Origin: Polyangium spumosum
GTDB lineage: Bacteria > Myxococcota_A > Polyangia > Polyangiales > Polyangiaceae
DNA: 64,000 nt
Assembly (NCBI RefSeq): GCF_009649845.1
Contig: NZ_WJIE01000003.1
Location: 372,001-436,000, forward strand
Reading direction: 5' to 3'
The notes under the pieces were generated by a model that worked only from the letters and a program-made list of their open reading frames with translations, was not told the origin of the DNA and did no database searches. Positions 40,081-48,125 of the stretch are shown piece by piece (the stretch's first letter is position 1; every line of letters begins with the position of its first letter). The translations under genes and the position numbers were made by a program.

Positions 40081-41190
40081 TCAATTGCAGGTGGCGCCGT
40101 CCACGAAGCACTTCTGGAAGTTGCAGCGGCATTGAACGGACCGGCCGCCCGGCAGGTCCGTGGTCCAGCCGTCCTTCCCGCAATCGGAGAACGAGCACCG
40201 CGTGCGGGCGGTTTCACCACCAGGCAGGTCCGTATCCCAGCCATTCTTCATGCAATCGGAGAACGAGCACCGCGTGCGCGCCGTGGTCCCGTCCGGGAAG
40301 CTCGTCTCCCAGCCGTCCTTCATGCAATTGGAGAACGAGCAGCGCGTGCGCGCCGTCGTTCCATCGGGGAAACGCGCCTCCCAGCCGTCCTTCAGGCAGT
40401 CGCCGAAGGAGCAACGCACGTCGATGTCGCCCTCGGGCGTCGAGGCCGTCCAGCCGTCCTTCAGGCAATTGCTGAACTTGCAGCGGCCCGAGGCGAAGAC
40501 CGCGGCGGACACGTAACGCGTGGTCTTCGCCTGCGCTTTTCGTTCGACCTCCCGGGCGGCCGCCTCGGCGGCGACACGCTCGGCTTCGGCCTTGCGGAAC
40601 CGGGCCACGTCGCCAGCCGCGTTTTGCCATTTCAGCTTCTTCGCGTCATCGTCCGCGCGATGGAGGCACTCCCCCACGAAGGAATGAACGTCGGCCGCGG
40701 GGACCTTCGACCTCACGCGGGGGCAGGCCCGGAGGACGACGGCGTCGGCCTCGGGGAGCTTCGCGACATCAACGAGCAGGTCGAAGAGCTCGAGCGAAGG
40801 AGCCTTTTCGATCGCATCGTCGAGGTAGCCCAGAGCCTCCATTTCGAGCTTCGGCACCTCGAATTCGCCGCGCCTCGCGGCCTTCGTGCCGCGTGCTTCG
40901 ATGACACGCTCGGCGAAGCCTCGGGCGTCTTCGACGGGATCTTTTCCCTCGGCGATCCTGGCGCGCAGCGACGCGAGCTCGTCCTTCAGCTCCTCCGCGC
41001 GCTCGTCCTCTTTGTCTTGCGCCTCTCGCGCCTGCGCGTCCGGCTGGGCGCGATTCTCCGCGGGGAGCGGGACCGGCTCGGGTTCTCCGAAGCCGCTCGT
41101 TTGCACGTGGAGCGGGATGAGCGAGCATCCCATGCCGAGAGAGAGGGGGAACGCGGCGACGAGGGCCCATCGGCGGGGAAAGCGCGACAT
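40081..41190 (-). CDS. Cys-repeat lipoprotein heading the type VI operon
   Basis: From ATG 41190: signal peptide with lipobox (FPLSLGMGC), an acidic coiled coil (DKEDERAEELKDELASLRAR), a helical domain, and a C-terminal tract (about 236-369) of six repeats of about 24 residues. Each repeat reads roughly RCSFSDCMKDGW followed by a strand and an xPxG turn, with two Cys per unit; the last unit is short. Cys spacing suggests a ladder of disulphides or a metal-binding rod exposed at the cell surface. Function unknown; it is divergent from the 41326 operon. Confidence 0.72.
   Translation of the reverse strand: MSRFPRRWALVAAFPLSLGMGCSLIPLHVQTSGFGEPEPVPLPAENRAQPDAQAREAQDKEDERAEELKDELASLRARIAEGKDPVEDARGFAERVIEARGTKAARRGEFEVPKLEMEALGYLDDAIEKAPSLELFDLLVDVAKLPEADAVVLRACPRVRSKVPAADVHSFVGECLHRADDDAKKLKWQNAAGDVARFRKAEAERVAAEAAAREVERKAQAKTTRYVSAAVFASGRCKFSNCLKDGWTASTPEGDIDVRCSFGDCLKDGWEARFPDGTTARTRCSFSNCMKDGWETSFPDGTTARTRCSFSDCMKNGWDTDLPGGETARTRCSFSDCGKDGWTTDLPGGRSVQCRCNFQKCFVDGATCN
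40084..40485 (-). repeat. In-gene 72-base repeat coding for CxFxxCxKDGW units
   Basis: Six near-repeats of about 72 bases in the lipoprotein gene; the central ones share long identical runs such as CGAGCACCGCGTGCG on the plus strand. The nucleotide similarity implies recent expansion or homogenisation. Confidence 0.8.
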
Positions 41191-41325
41191 TTCGAGTGGA
41201 TCGTACGCGAATCCCTCGGACGGCACAACCACGCGATCCGCGCCTTCGCCACCTTCTTGGCCCTGCCCTCGGGGCGCCTGGTACCCTCGTCCCGCCGGCG
41301 GGGTAGGCCCGACCGGAAGGCCCGC

Positions 41326-41721
41326 ATGCTGGTCACCCTTCGTATTCGAACGACGCGCGACGAGGGACGCTCTGCGCTCTGCGAGCTCACGCTGGACCGC
41401 CGGCAGAGCTTCTCCGCGCTCGCCGCGTCGCTCTTCACGCAATGGGAGATCGAGACCGGCGGGCCGCGGCTCGACCCCGAGGATCGGGATGGGCTCCTGC
41501 GGCGACTCGAAGGCTGGCTCGTCACGCACCGGCACGACCTCCGCTGCGGGCAGGCGCCCATTTTCGAATACACGTGCCTCCGACCACCTGCGCCGCCCGC
41601 GAAGCGGCCCCGCCCCCTCCCCCGCCCCGCCGAAGCGCCTCCTTCCCCGCCCGGAGACGACAGCGGCGAGGATGGAGCATTGAAGCGGATCGAGGCCCAG
41701 ATCGATTGGCAAGGGAGCTAG
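41326..41721 (+). CDS. Small beta/alpha protein with Pro-rich tail, first gene of radical-SAM/GTPase operon
   Basis: ATG 41326 has GGAAGG at 41314-41319. The 131-residue product opens with strands and a helix (MLVTLRIRTTRDEG, LCELTLDRRQSFSALAASLF), a compact domain of about 85 residues that could be ubiquitin-like or a small adaptor. A Pro/Arg-rich linker follows, then a C-terminal helix (GALKRIEAQIDW). The stop is 4 bases before the next ATG. I do not recognise the family. The long in-frame extension upstream overlaps three minus-strand genes and is rejected. Confidence 0.6.
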   Translation: MLVTLRIRTTRDEGRSALCELTLDRRQSFSALAASLFTQWEIETGGPRLDPEDRDGLLRRLEGWLVTHRHDLRCGQAPIFEYTCLRPPAPPAKRPRPLPRPAEAPPSPPGDDSGEDGALKRIEAQIDWQGS

Positions 41722-41725
41722 GGCC

Positions 41726-42667
41726 ATGAGCGGGGTGAAATCGCTGCGCATCCGGTCAGGAAAGCGGGACGAGCAGGCCCTGCGGAGGGCCGCGGCCGAA
41801 CGAGCCAAGAAGGCAACCGAGCAGGCCTCGAAGGTGGAGGCTTCGAAGCCGCCCTCGAAGGCCGTCTTGCCGAGGTCGGCCGCCGTGGAGGCCTGCCTCC
41901 GGCGCGCCGAGCGGGCGCTCGGGCTGTTTTCGGCTTGCGGGGCGCTCGGCATTCCCCTCGATCGAGAGGCAGAGCAGGCCCGACGCGAACTCACCGAATT
42001 CACGCAAGAGCCGGACGCCGCGCGCATCGGCGCCGTGGAGGCGCTCGCCCTGCGTGCCTCGCCGCGCTCGCTGGAGGAGGCGATCGCGGCCCGGCAAGAG
42101 GCGCTCGCGCGGGCGCTCGCCGTGCTCTCGGCGCCCGAATGGCAGGGACAGCTCGAAGCGTTTCGGCCCGGCCTCGCGGACGATCTGCGAGGTTTGGCCG
42201 GACGAAGGGTCGAGGAGAGCGCCGCGCATATCGCGGGCCTGCTCGGCGAGCTCGACGCGCTCCTCGCGGCGCGAGCGCGGGCGCGGGTGGTGTCGATTTG
42301 CGAGGGCGGAGAGGCGGCGGGGCTCCGGGCTTCGGAGGTCCGCTTCGAGGCGCGGGAAGGCGCGTTCGTCGCCGAGCTCTCCGACGATCACGGCGTCTTC
42401 GCGCGTATCGCGGAGCACCTCGTGTCGTGGGCCGCGCTCCCGGAGATCGACGCGATCGAAATGCGCGGGCCCGCGGAGTGGGACGGCCCGGCCTGTGTGC
42501 ACGGGGGGTATGCCGACGTGCTCGGGGCGCTCCGCGCGCAAGGCGTCGAGGCCGAGCTCTACGCCGAGGACGGGCGCGCCTTGTGGCCGGCGGGCGGCGA
42601 CGGCGCGGGCGGCGCCGAGGTTGTCCTGCAAAACGTGACGGTGACGGGGAGGCACGGTTCGTCGTGA
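41726..42667 (+). CDS. Helical protein of radical-SAM/GTPase operon, unknown function
   Basis: A 313-residue soluble protein. The N-terminal 50 residues are Lys/Arg/Ala-rich (SGKRDEQALRRAAAERAKKA), then long amphipathic helices (about 50-200), then a small mixed alpha/beta domain (EVRFEAREGAFVAELSDDHG, AIEMRGPAEWDGPACVHGGY). The stop overlaps the GTG of the radical-SAM gene, so the two are coupled. It could be the substrate or scaffold of the radical enzyme; no known motif was found. Confidence 0.6.
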   Translation: MSGVKSLRIRSGKRDEQALRRAAAERAKKATEQASKVEASKPPSKAVLPRSAAVEACLRRAERALGLFSACGALGIPLDREAEQARRELTEFTQEPDAARIGAVEALALRASPRSLEEAIAARQEALARALAVLSAPEWQGQLEAFRPGLADDLRGLAGRRVEESAAHIAGLLGELDALLAARARARVVSICEGGEAAGLRASEVRFEAREGAFVAELSDDHGVFARIAEHLVSWAALPEIDAIEMRGPAEWDGPACVHGGYADVLGALRAQGVEAELYAEDGRALWPAGGDGAGGAEVVLQNVTVTGRHGSS

Positions 42668-43254
42668 CGGACCTTTTGCTGAACCTCGCGGACGCGGTCG
42701 CGCCGTCGCGCGCGAACGGCCCTGGAGCACGCGCTGTTTTCTGGGCGCAGGGCTGCTCGCTCCGGTGCCGCGGTTGCCACAACCCGCACACGTGGGGACA
42801 GGCGCCGCGGCGCGTATGCACCGTGAAATCGGCCGCGTCCTGGGTGCGCTCGTTTCCGGACTTGCGAGGGGTCACGTTGAGCGGCGGCGAGCCGTTCGAG
42901 CAGGCGCTCGGCTTCGCGGCGCTCTGCCGCGCGCTCCGGGCGGAGGGCGCGGACGTCGTGGTGTTCTCGGGTTTTTCCCGGGACGAGATCACGTCCGAGG
43001 TGCGGCCACACGCCCGAGAGCTCCTCGCCGAGGTCGATCTCTTGATCGACGGCCGATACGAGGCCGATCACGCGGCGCGGCTGCCCTTGCGGGGCTCGTC
43101 GAACCAGGGGCTGCATTTCTTGACGGACCGCATTCGACCCGAGGAGATCGAGGGGTTGCCCGCGGTGGAGTGGATCGGCAAGGGCGAGCGGGCGCGCGTG
43201 ACGGGGTTTGCCCTCCGCGCCCTCGGCGCGCGGATCGCCGAGGGGCGAACATGA
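42664..43254 (+). CDS. Radical SAM activase-like protein (NrdG/PflA type, single 4Fe-4S)
   Basis: GTG 42664 gives 196 residues. Cys31, Cys35 and Cys38 form the CX3CX2C cluster motif (FWAQGCSLRCRGCHNPHTW) and LSGGEPFEQ is the GGEP SAM-binding motif. Size and HNPHTW match glycyl-radical activating enzymes such as anaerobic ribonucleotide reductase activase. No glycyl-radical partner is encoded nearby, and the gene is locked between the helical protein and the GTPase by overlapping codons, which points to a specialised modification role rather than anaerobic nucleotide metabolism. Confidence 0.85.
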   Translation: MTDLLLNLADAVAPSRANGPGARAVFWAQGCSLRCRGCHNPHTWGQAPRRVCTVKSAASWVRSFPDLRGVTLSGGEPFEQALGFAALCRALRAEGADVVVFSGFSRDEITSEVRPHARELLAEVDLLIDGRYEADHAARLPLRGSSNQGLHFLTDRIRPEEIEGLPAVEWIGKGERARVTGFALRALGARIAEGRT

Positions 43255-44432
43255 GCGGGAGCTCCGCGCCGGATCGAGATCACGAGCCTTCGATCCTGCT
43301 CGTCGGCTGGCGTCGGTCCGGAAAAACCCGGACGCGAATGCGGTGGAGCCAGTATGCCCGCATGGCGCCGGTGACGGCCGAGGGGATCGGGCCTCCGCGC
43401 GTGGAGACGGGGGCGAGCCCGGCGCCGACGGCGGCGGTGACGGAGCACCGCGTCGAGATCGGCGAGCGCGCGGTGCGGGTCCTCGATGTGCCGGGGGCGA
43501 TCGTGGACGCCGCGCGGGACGAGGCTGGGGCGCTGCGCGATACGCTGGAGGCGCGGGCCGGGCGCGTCGGGGGGATCGTGTTATGCGTGGCGCCGCCCGC
43601 GCCGCCGCGCGGAAAAGGCGTCGTCTCGGGGCACGTGTTTCCGTCGCTCGTGCCCGCGTATGGAGAGCTTTTCCCCGCGGGCGAAGGGACGGCCGAGCCC
43701 GTCGCGGCGCAGCTCCCGGAGGTGCAGGCGCGGCTCGACGCCGCGATGGCCTTCGTGGAGCAATTCGCGGCGCGCCTGGGCCGAGATGCCCGCGACATCC
43801 CCATTGCCGTGCAGATCCAGTACGCGGATCTGGTCGCGCTCGGAAGCTCGGACGACGAGGACGCGGCCGCGAGGGATCAGCTCTTTGCGCGGTATGGCCG
43901 GATGTTGCCAGCCGATCGCGGCGCCCTGACGAACCCCGCGCACATCGAGGCGCGACGGGCGGAGGCCGCGGCGGTGGACGCCGAGGTGTCGGCCCTCGCC
44001 TCGGACATCGCGCTTTTCTTGCGGGCGCGATGGCCCGAGCACGATTTCTGGTTTTCCGTGGCCGCGAACGTGGAGGACCCGCTGGGGCATCGGAGCGCGG
44101 CCGCGAGCCTCGTGTATCTCGTCGACCGGACGCTGGGCGAGGAGGCGCTCGCGGAGGCGCGCGCGCGGCGCGAGGAGGCGCGACGCGTGGAGCTTTTACG
44201 TCGCGCGGAGGCACGAAAGGCCCTGTTGCAGCGGTTTCGGCCGGCGCTCGTCGTATTGCCCGCGCTCGTCCTGCTCCTCTTCGCCGCGAGCACGGTGACG
44301 CTCCGGGGCGAGCCCGAACCTGCTGCTCCTTTGCTGGTCCGCCGCGTGCGGTGGTACGTTCAATCTCATCTGGCCCCGGCGGGCCCCGGGCACGGCCCCG
44401 GCTCCCGCGCTTCCCGGACGCGAACGCCATGA
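43251..44432 (+). CDS. GTPase-like protein with C-terminal membrane helix
   Basis: The 393-residue protein has a P-loop ILLVGWRRSGKT near residues 14-25 and a DVPG switch motif (RVLDVPGAIVD) near 80. An IPIAVQIQYADLV strand stands where the specificity loop is expected, but no clear NKxD is seen. After a helical region rich in Arg and Glu comes one membrane helix (ALVVLPALVLLLFAAS) near residue 350 and a short basic tail. Its ATG overlaps the radical-SAM stop and its own stop overlaps the next ATG. Likely a membrane-tethered molecular switch. Confidence 0.68.
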   Translation: MSGSSAPDRDHEPSILLVGWRRSGKTRTRMRWSQYARMAPVTAEGIGPPRVETGASPAPTAAVTEHRVEIGERAVRVLDVPGAIVDAARDEAGALRDTLEARAGRVGGIVLCVAPPAPPRGKGVVSGHVFPSLVPAYGELFPAGEGTAEPVAAQLPEVQARLDAAMAFVEQFAARLGRDARDIPIAVQIQYADLVALGSSDDEDAAARDQLFARYGRMLPADRGALTNPAHIEARRAEAAAVDAEVSALASDIALFLRARWPEHDFWFSVAANVEDPLGHRSAAASLVYLVDRTLGEEALAEARARREEARRVELLRRAEARKALLQRFRPALVVLPALVLLLFAASTVTLRGEPEPAAPLLVRRVRWYVQSHLAPAGPGHGPGSRASRTRTP

Positions 44433-45646
44433 GCCCGAAACACCGCGTCATCCAGGCGTGTTATCCTGCCAATCGAATCCCCGCGTCGATGCTGGCGCAG
44501 GCCTTCTTCCGGCCCCACGCGACGAGGCCGCCGCACGCAGCAAAAGCCATCCAGCGGAGCGCCCCCTCCGCCCCCCCGCACCCGGCGACCGTGACGCAAC
44601 GAAAAAGCGAGCCGCGGGGGATGACCCTGCGTCCGCCCCACGCCGCGACGGCGCCTCGCGGCGGCGCCGCATTGCAGAGGCGCGGCGCGGATGAATCGGC
44701 CGCGTCCGGCGCGGCCCAGCCCTCGGGCGTACACGCGTTCCAGCCGCCCGCGGGTTTCCTCGAAGGCAAGCAGGCCTGCGAGGGGCAGCCGCTCCCGCCC
44801 TCGGTGCTCCGCAAGATGGAGAGCTTCTTCGACGCCGATTTCACCGACGTGCGCGTCCACGTCGGCGGCGAAGCGGCGTCCATCGGGGCGATCGCGTTCA
44901 CGCTGGGCGCCGACATCCATTTCGCGCCCGGGTTTTACGAGCCACACACGGTGCGGGGGCAGGAGCTCCTCGGGCACGAGCTGACGCACGTGGTGCAGCA
45001 GCGCGACGGGCGGGTGGCGAACCCGCTCGGCGATGGGATCGCGGTGGTGCAGGATTTCGAGCTCGAGGCCGAGGCGGATCGCATGGGCAAGGCCGTGGCC
45101 ACGGGGCAACCGAAGATGGCGGCGAGCGCGCGCCCCTTCCCCGCCTTCGGGCCGCCGGCCGAGAGCGTCGGTCGCCTGCAAATGCGGGCGGCGCAGGCGA
45201 AGGGCGCGGACTACCGGCTCATCTTCGGGACGTACATGCACGAGGACCAGCATTTGCCGGAGCCCCTCTCCGGCCACAGCTTCGTGGCCCTGGAGGAGCC
45301 GGGCGGCGAGCGGCACGCCTGGGGTTTTTCTCCCCGGGATTACGGCGAGTACGACCCGCACCGCGACCTCGGCAAGCTCATGTCGGGCGTCCCGGGCGTG
45401 GTGCACGACGACAGGTCGGCATTCGAGAAGCCAGGGGTGCGGGTCAAGGAGTATACGATCGACGCAGCGCAGGCGCAGGCGGCGATGTCCAAGGTGGCCG
45501 AATACCAGTCGGGGCGGCACCGGTTCAACCTGCAATGGAAGCAATGCTCGGCCTTCGCGCTCGACGTGCTCCGGGCGGCGGACGTGAAGACGCCGGTGAG
45601 CGGCGCCGTGCGCGGGCCACGTGACGTGTACGAGAAGCTGCGATAA
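44429..45646 (+). CDS. DUF4157 (eCIS core) protein with PHPATVQ repeats and permuted papain-like domain
   Basis: 405 residues in three parts. Residues about 30-80 carry three repeats of the form PPHxATxxxR. Residues about 120-200 are a DUF4157 domain (LRKMESFFDADFTDVRVHVG, LGADIHFAPG, LLGHELTHVVQQ with a full HExxH zinc site). Residues about 260-405 form a candidate permuted NlpC/P60-like domain with His283 in SGHSFVALE and Cys373 in WKQCSAFALDVL. DUF4157 proteins are typical cargo or cores of extracellular contractile injection systems. The ATG overlaps the GTPase stop. Confidence 0.78.
   Translation: MSPKHRVIQACYPANRIPASMLAQAFFRPHATRPPHAAKAIQRSAPSAPPHPATVTQRKSEPRGMTLRPPHAATAPRGGAALQRRGADESAASGAAQPSGVHAFQPPAGFLEGKQACEGQPLPPSVLRKMESFFDADFTDVRVHVGGEAASIGAIAFTLGADIHFAPGFYEPHTVRGQELLGHELTHVVQQRDGRVANPLGDGIAVVQDFELEAEADRMGKAVATGQPKMAASARPFPAFGPPAESVGRLQMRAAQAKGADYRLIFGTYMHEDQHLPEPLSGHSFVALEEPGGERHAWGFSPRDYGEYDPHRDLGKLMSGVPGVVHDDRSAFEKPGVRVKEYTIDAAQAQAAMSKVAEYQSGRHRFNLQWKQCSAFALDVLRAADVKTPVSGAVRGPRDVYEKLR
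44520..44660 (+). repeat. PHPATVQ-coding repeats, first set
   Basis: Three degenerate units encoding RPPHAAKAIQRS, PPHPATVTQRK and RPPHAATAPRG. They match the second set in the next gene and probably form a shared N-terminal tag. Confidence 0.75.
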
Positions 45647-45676
45647 AGTACATTCTGAGCGGCGGAGGAAACGGCG

Positions 45677-46342
45677 ATGGCGAGCGAAGAGGGCGACGGG
45701 AGAAAGCAGCGGGCGCCACACCCGGCGACGGTGCAGAGGAAAACGACGGCGCAGCCCGGGAAACGACCGAGCAGGCCGCCGCATCCGGCCACGGTGCAGA
45801 AGAAGGCCGCCGCGCCGGGCGGCGCGCGAAAGGAGAGGTCGCCGCATCCGGCCACGGTGCAGAGGACGAACGGTTCGACGTCCGCACAACGCGCGGCGGC
45901 GCCTGTCGGGAAAAACGGCGCGTTCACGCTGGCGCCAGGCTCGTCGCTTTATCACGCCACGACGTACGCCGGGCTCAACGTGCTTCTGCGGTCGGGGGTC
46001 CGGCCCACCGTGAACGAGCGTACGGGCGCAGTCTTCCCGACGTCGACCTCGCTCGAATCCGGACGCGGAGGCCTCTCGGGTTCGGGCGCGGTGCTCGAGC
46101 TCAGGACGACACGCGCCTTGCAGGGCGGGCGTGACGCGAAGCCGGCGGCCTCGGCCGAGCCGGCCCGAGCCGAGACGCCGCCCGATTTCGCCGTGGATCG
46201 GCGCGGCGCGCGTTCGCTCCAGTGCAAGCTGCATCCACGCGCGCTCGACGCGCTCGAGCCCGTGGCCGTGCACCTGCGCGACGCGCGTGGCGCCTGGGCG
46301 CGGTTCACGGTGGCGCAGTATCGCGAGATGTCGGCGGGCTGA
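45677..46342 (+). CDS. PHPATVQ-repeat protein with possible ADP-ribosyltransferase-like domain
   Basis: The 221-residue protein starts with three units of APHPATVQRK, PPHPATVQKK and SPHPATVQRT, each in a basic Pro/Ala linker. The rest (about 75-221) begins LYHATTYAGLNVLLRSGV and continues AVFPTSTSLESGRGGL, a pattern reminiscent of the H-Y/T-loop of ADP-ribosyltransferase-fold domains; no complete catalytic triad can be assigned. The shared tag with the preceding DUF4157 protein suggests that both are delivered or sorted together. It starts 30 bases after that gene. Confidence 0.55.
   Translation: MASEEGDGRKQRAPHPATVQRKTTAQPGKRPSRPPHPATVQKKAAAPGGARKERSPHPATVQRTNGSTSAQRAAAPVGKNGAFTLAPGSSLYHATTYAGLNVLLRSGVRPTVNERTGAVFPTSTSLESGRGGLSGSGAVLELRTTRALQGGRDAKPAASAEPARAETPPDFAVDRRGARSLQCKLHPRALDALEPVAVHLRDARGAWARFTVAQYREMSAG
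45708..45869 (+). repeat. PHPATVQ-coding repeats, second set
   Basis: Three units; the second and third share CGCCGCATCCGGCCACGGTG at the DNA level, and all three encode PHPATVQ exactly. The units lie about 64 bases apart. Confidence 0.85.
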
Positions 46343-46397
46343 TCCGCTCGCGCGCCCTTGCTTTGGCGCCGCGGGTTCATCACCATGCGGGTCGCAC

Positions 46398-47132
46398 ATG
46401 GCGTCGCTCGACGACATCACCAAGCGTTACTACGAGACGACGGCCTCGCGTGGCCACCGCCCGACCGCCCGGTACTACGAGACGAGCGCCGCCGGCCTCC
46501 TGCGCCGCCTCGGCCCGTGGCTGCCCGCGGATCCGAAGACGCCGTGCCTCGACCTCGCCTGCGGCTGCGGCGAGCTCATCTTCGCGCTCGAACGCCGCGG
46601 GTTCGACCGGACGCACGGGGTCGACCTCTGCGCCGAGGAGCTCGACGAGGCCCGCAAGTTCGTGCGCGGCGAGCTCGTCCTCGGCGACGTCGTCGACCAC
46701 CTCGCCGCGCAACCGGATGGCTCTTTTGGCTTCCTCACGGCCTTCAACATCGTCGAGCACCTGCCGAAAGAGCGGCTCGTCGACTTCTTCCGCGAGGCGC
46801 GCCGCGTGCTCCGCCCCGGCGGCGCGCTCGTGGGCATGGTGCCGAACGCCGTCTCTCCCTTCGGCGCCGCCGCGCGTTACTGGGACATCACGCACCAGAT
46901 CGCGTTCACGCCGAACAGCATCACGCAGCTCGCGGCGATGACGGGCTTTGGCGACGGCGTGGATTTTCGCGAATGTGGCCCCGTGCCGTACGGCGTGAAG
47001 AGCGCGATCCGTTACGCCGCCTGGCAAATGATGCGCGGGGCGATCGCGGCGTGGTTCCTCGTGGAGAACGGGGCCTCGCGCGGGGGGATTTATTCGTCCG
47101 ACATGCTCTTCCGGTTGCGGAAGGGAGCCTGA
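46398..47132 (+). CDS. SAM-dependent methyltransferase (class I)
   Basis: From ATG 46398 the protein has 244 residues with CLDLACGCGELIFALE (motif I), GVDLCAEELDEA, FGFLTAFNIVEHL and VLRPGGALVGMVPNAV, a full class I methyltransferase core. The C-terminal part adds YYWDITHQIAF-like loops and a hydrophobic amphipathic helix near AIAAWFLVE that may touch the membrane. It opens a second group of glycan genes and probably methylates a sugar or a lipid-linked intermediate. Alternative upstream starts run into the preceding repeat protein. Confidence 0.82.
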   Translation: MASLDDITKRYYETTASRGHRPTARYYETSAAGLLRRLGPWLPADPKTPCLDLACGCGELIFALERRGFDRTHGVDLCAEELDEARKFVRGELVLGDVVDHLAAQPDGSFGFLTAFNIVEHLPKERLVDFFREARRVLRPGGALVGMVPNAVSPFGAAARYWDITHQIAFTPNSITQLAAMTGFGDGVDFRECGPVPYGVKSAIRYAAWQMMRGAIAAWFLVENGASRGGIYSSDMLFRLRKGA

Positions 47133-47137
47133 GCGCC

Positions 47138-48118
47138 GTGCGTATCCTCGTCCTCGGCCCGCGATTCGCGGACGGCTTCGCCGACAACGTCGCCGAAACC
47201 CTCGTCGAAATGGGCCACGAGGTCCTCGGGGCGGCGGAGGTCGATCACGCCGCCTACTGGTCGGTCCCGCGCCGCGCGCTCCGGATGGTGGAGGAGCGGG
47301 TGTTCGGGGACGCGCCCTTGCCGCAGGATCGCAAGCTGCTCCGCCTCGCCAAGGATCGCCGCCCGGACGTCCTGCTCGCCCTCACCTGGGACGTGCACCC
47401 GGAGATCCTCGACGAGCTCGGCGCGATCGTCCCTGGGCGCCGCATTTTATGGTGGGGCGACGCGCCCGCGAACAGCCGCAGGTTCGGGCTCGTGAATCCC
47501 TTCTGGGACAAGGTCTACGTGAAGGACCCGGACGCCGTGAAGAAGCTCCGGCTCGCGGGCAAGGAGACCGCGCTCCTCCACGAGGCGATGAACCCGCGCT
47601 GGCATCGGCCCCTGGCGAGACAAACGAGCGACGCCGTGGTCGTCGCGGGGAACTATTATGCGTTCCGCCAGGCCGTGCTCTCGCGCCTGCTCCGGGACGG
47701 CGCGCGGCTCGAGCTCTATGGCGCCGAGCCGCCGCCCTGGTCGGCGAAGGAGATCCGGGCGAGTTTTTCCGGGAAATACGTCGTCCGCGAGGAGAAGAGC
47801 CGCGTGTTCGGCTCGGGGATGGTCTGCCTCAACACGTTCGCACTGGCGGAGGGCAACTCGCTCAATTGCCGCGCCTTCGAGATCGCGGGCGCGGGCGGCC
47901 TGGAGCTCGTCGAGTTCCGGCCGACGCTCCTGCAATGTTTCGAGCCGGGCAAGGAGGTGCTCGCCTTCGAGACGTACGAGGAGCTCTGGGGCCACCTCGA
48001 ACACGCGCGCCGCTTCCCGGCCGACATGCTCCCGATCCGCGAGGCCGGCGCGCGCCGCGCCCTCGCCGAGCACACGTATCGCCACAGGCTCGAGAAGATC
48101 CTCGCTGATCTCCGCTAG
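47138..48118 (+). CDS. CgeB-like GT-B glycosyltransferase
   Basis: GTG 47138 gives 326 residues: VRILVLGPRFADGF at the start, RILWWGDAPANSRRFG in the middle, then VVVAGNYYAFRQAVLSRLLR and GNSLNCRAFEIAGAGGLEL, followed by LAFETYEELWGHLEHARRFP. This order matches the CgeB/DUF3880 group of glycosyltransferase-like proteins (spore-maturation CgeB). Members are thought to glycosylate surface proteins or polysaccharide. It is 5 bases after the methyltransferase and 7 before a GT4 gene. Confidence 0.75.
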   Translation: MRILVLGPRFADGFADNVAETLVEMGHEVLGAAEVDHAAYWSVPRRALRMVEERVFGDAPLPQDRKLLRLAKDRRPDVLLALTWDVHPEILDELGAIVPGRRILWWGDAPANSRRFGLVNPFWDKVYVKDPDAVKKLRLAGKETALLHEAMNPRWHRPLARQTSDAVVVAGNYYAFRQAVLSRLLRDGARLELYGAEPPPWSAKEIRASFSGKYVVREEKSRVFGSGMVCLNTFALAEGNSLNCRAFEIAGAGGLELVEFRPTLLQCFEPGKEVLAFETYEELWGHLEHARRFPADMLPIREAGARRALAEHTYRHRLEKILADLR

Positions 48119-48125
48119 TGCTTCG

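Noticed and set aside
38458-41721. A 1087-codon plus-strand frame
   Set aside because: Only the last 131 codons (from 41326) look like a protein with its own ribosome site; the rest is the shadow of the ANL-like and Cys-repeat lipoprotein genes.
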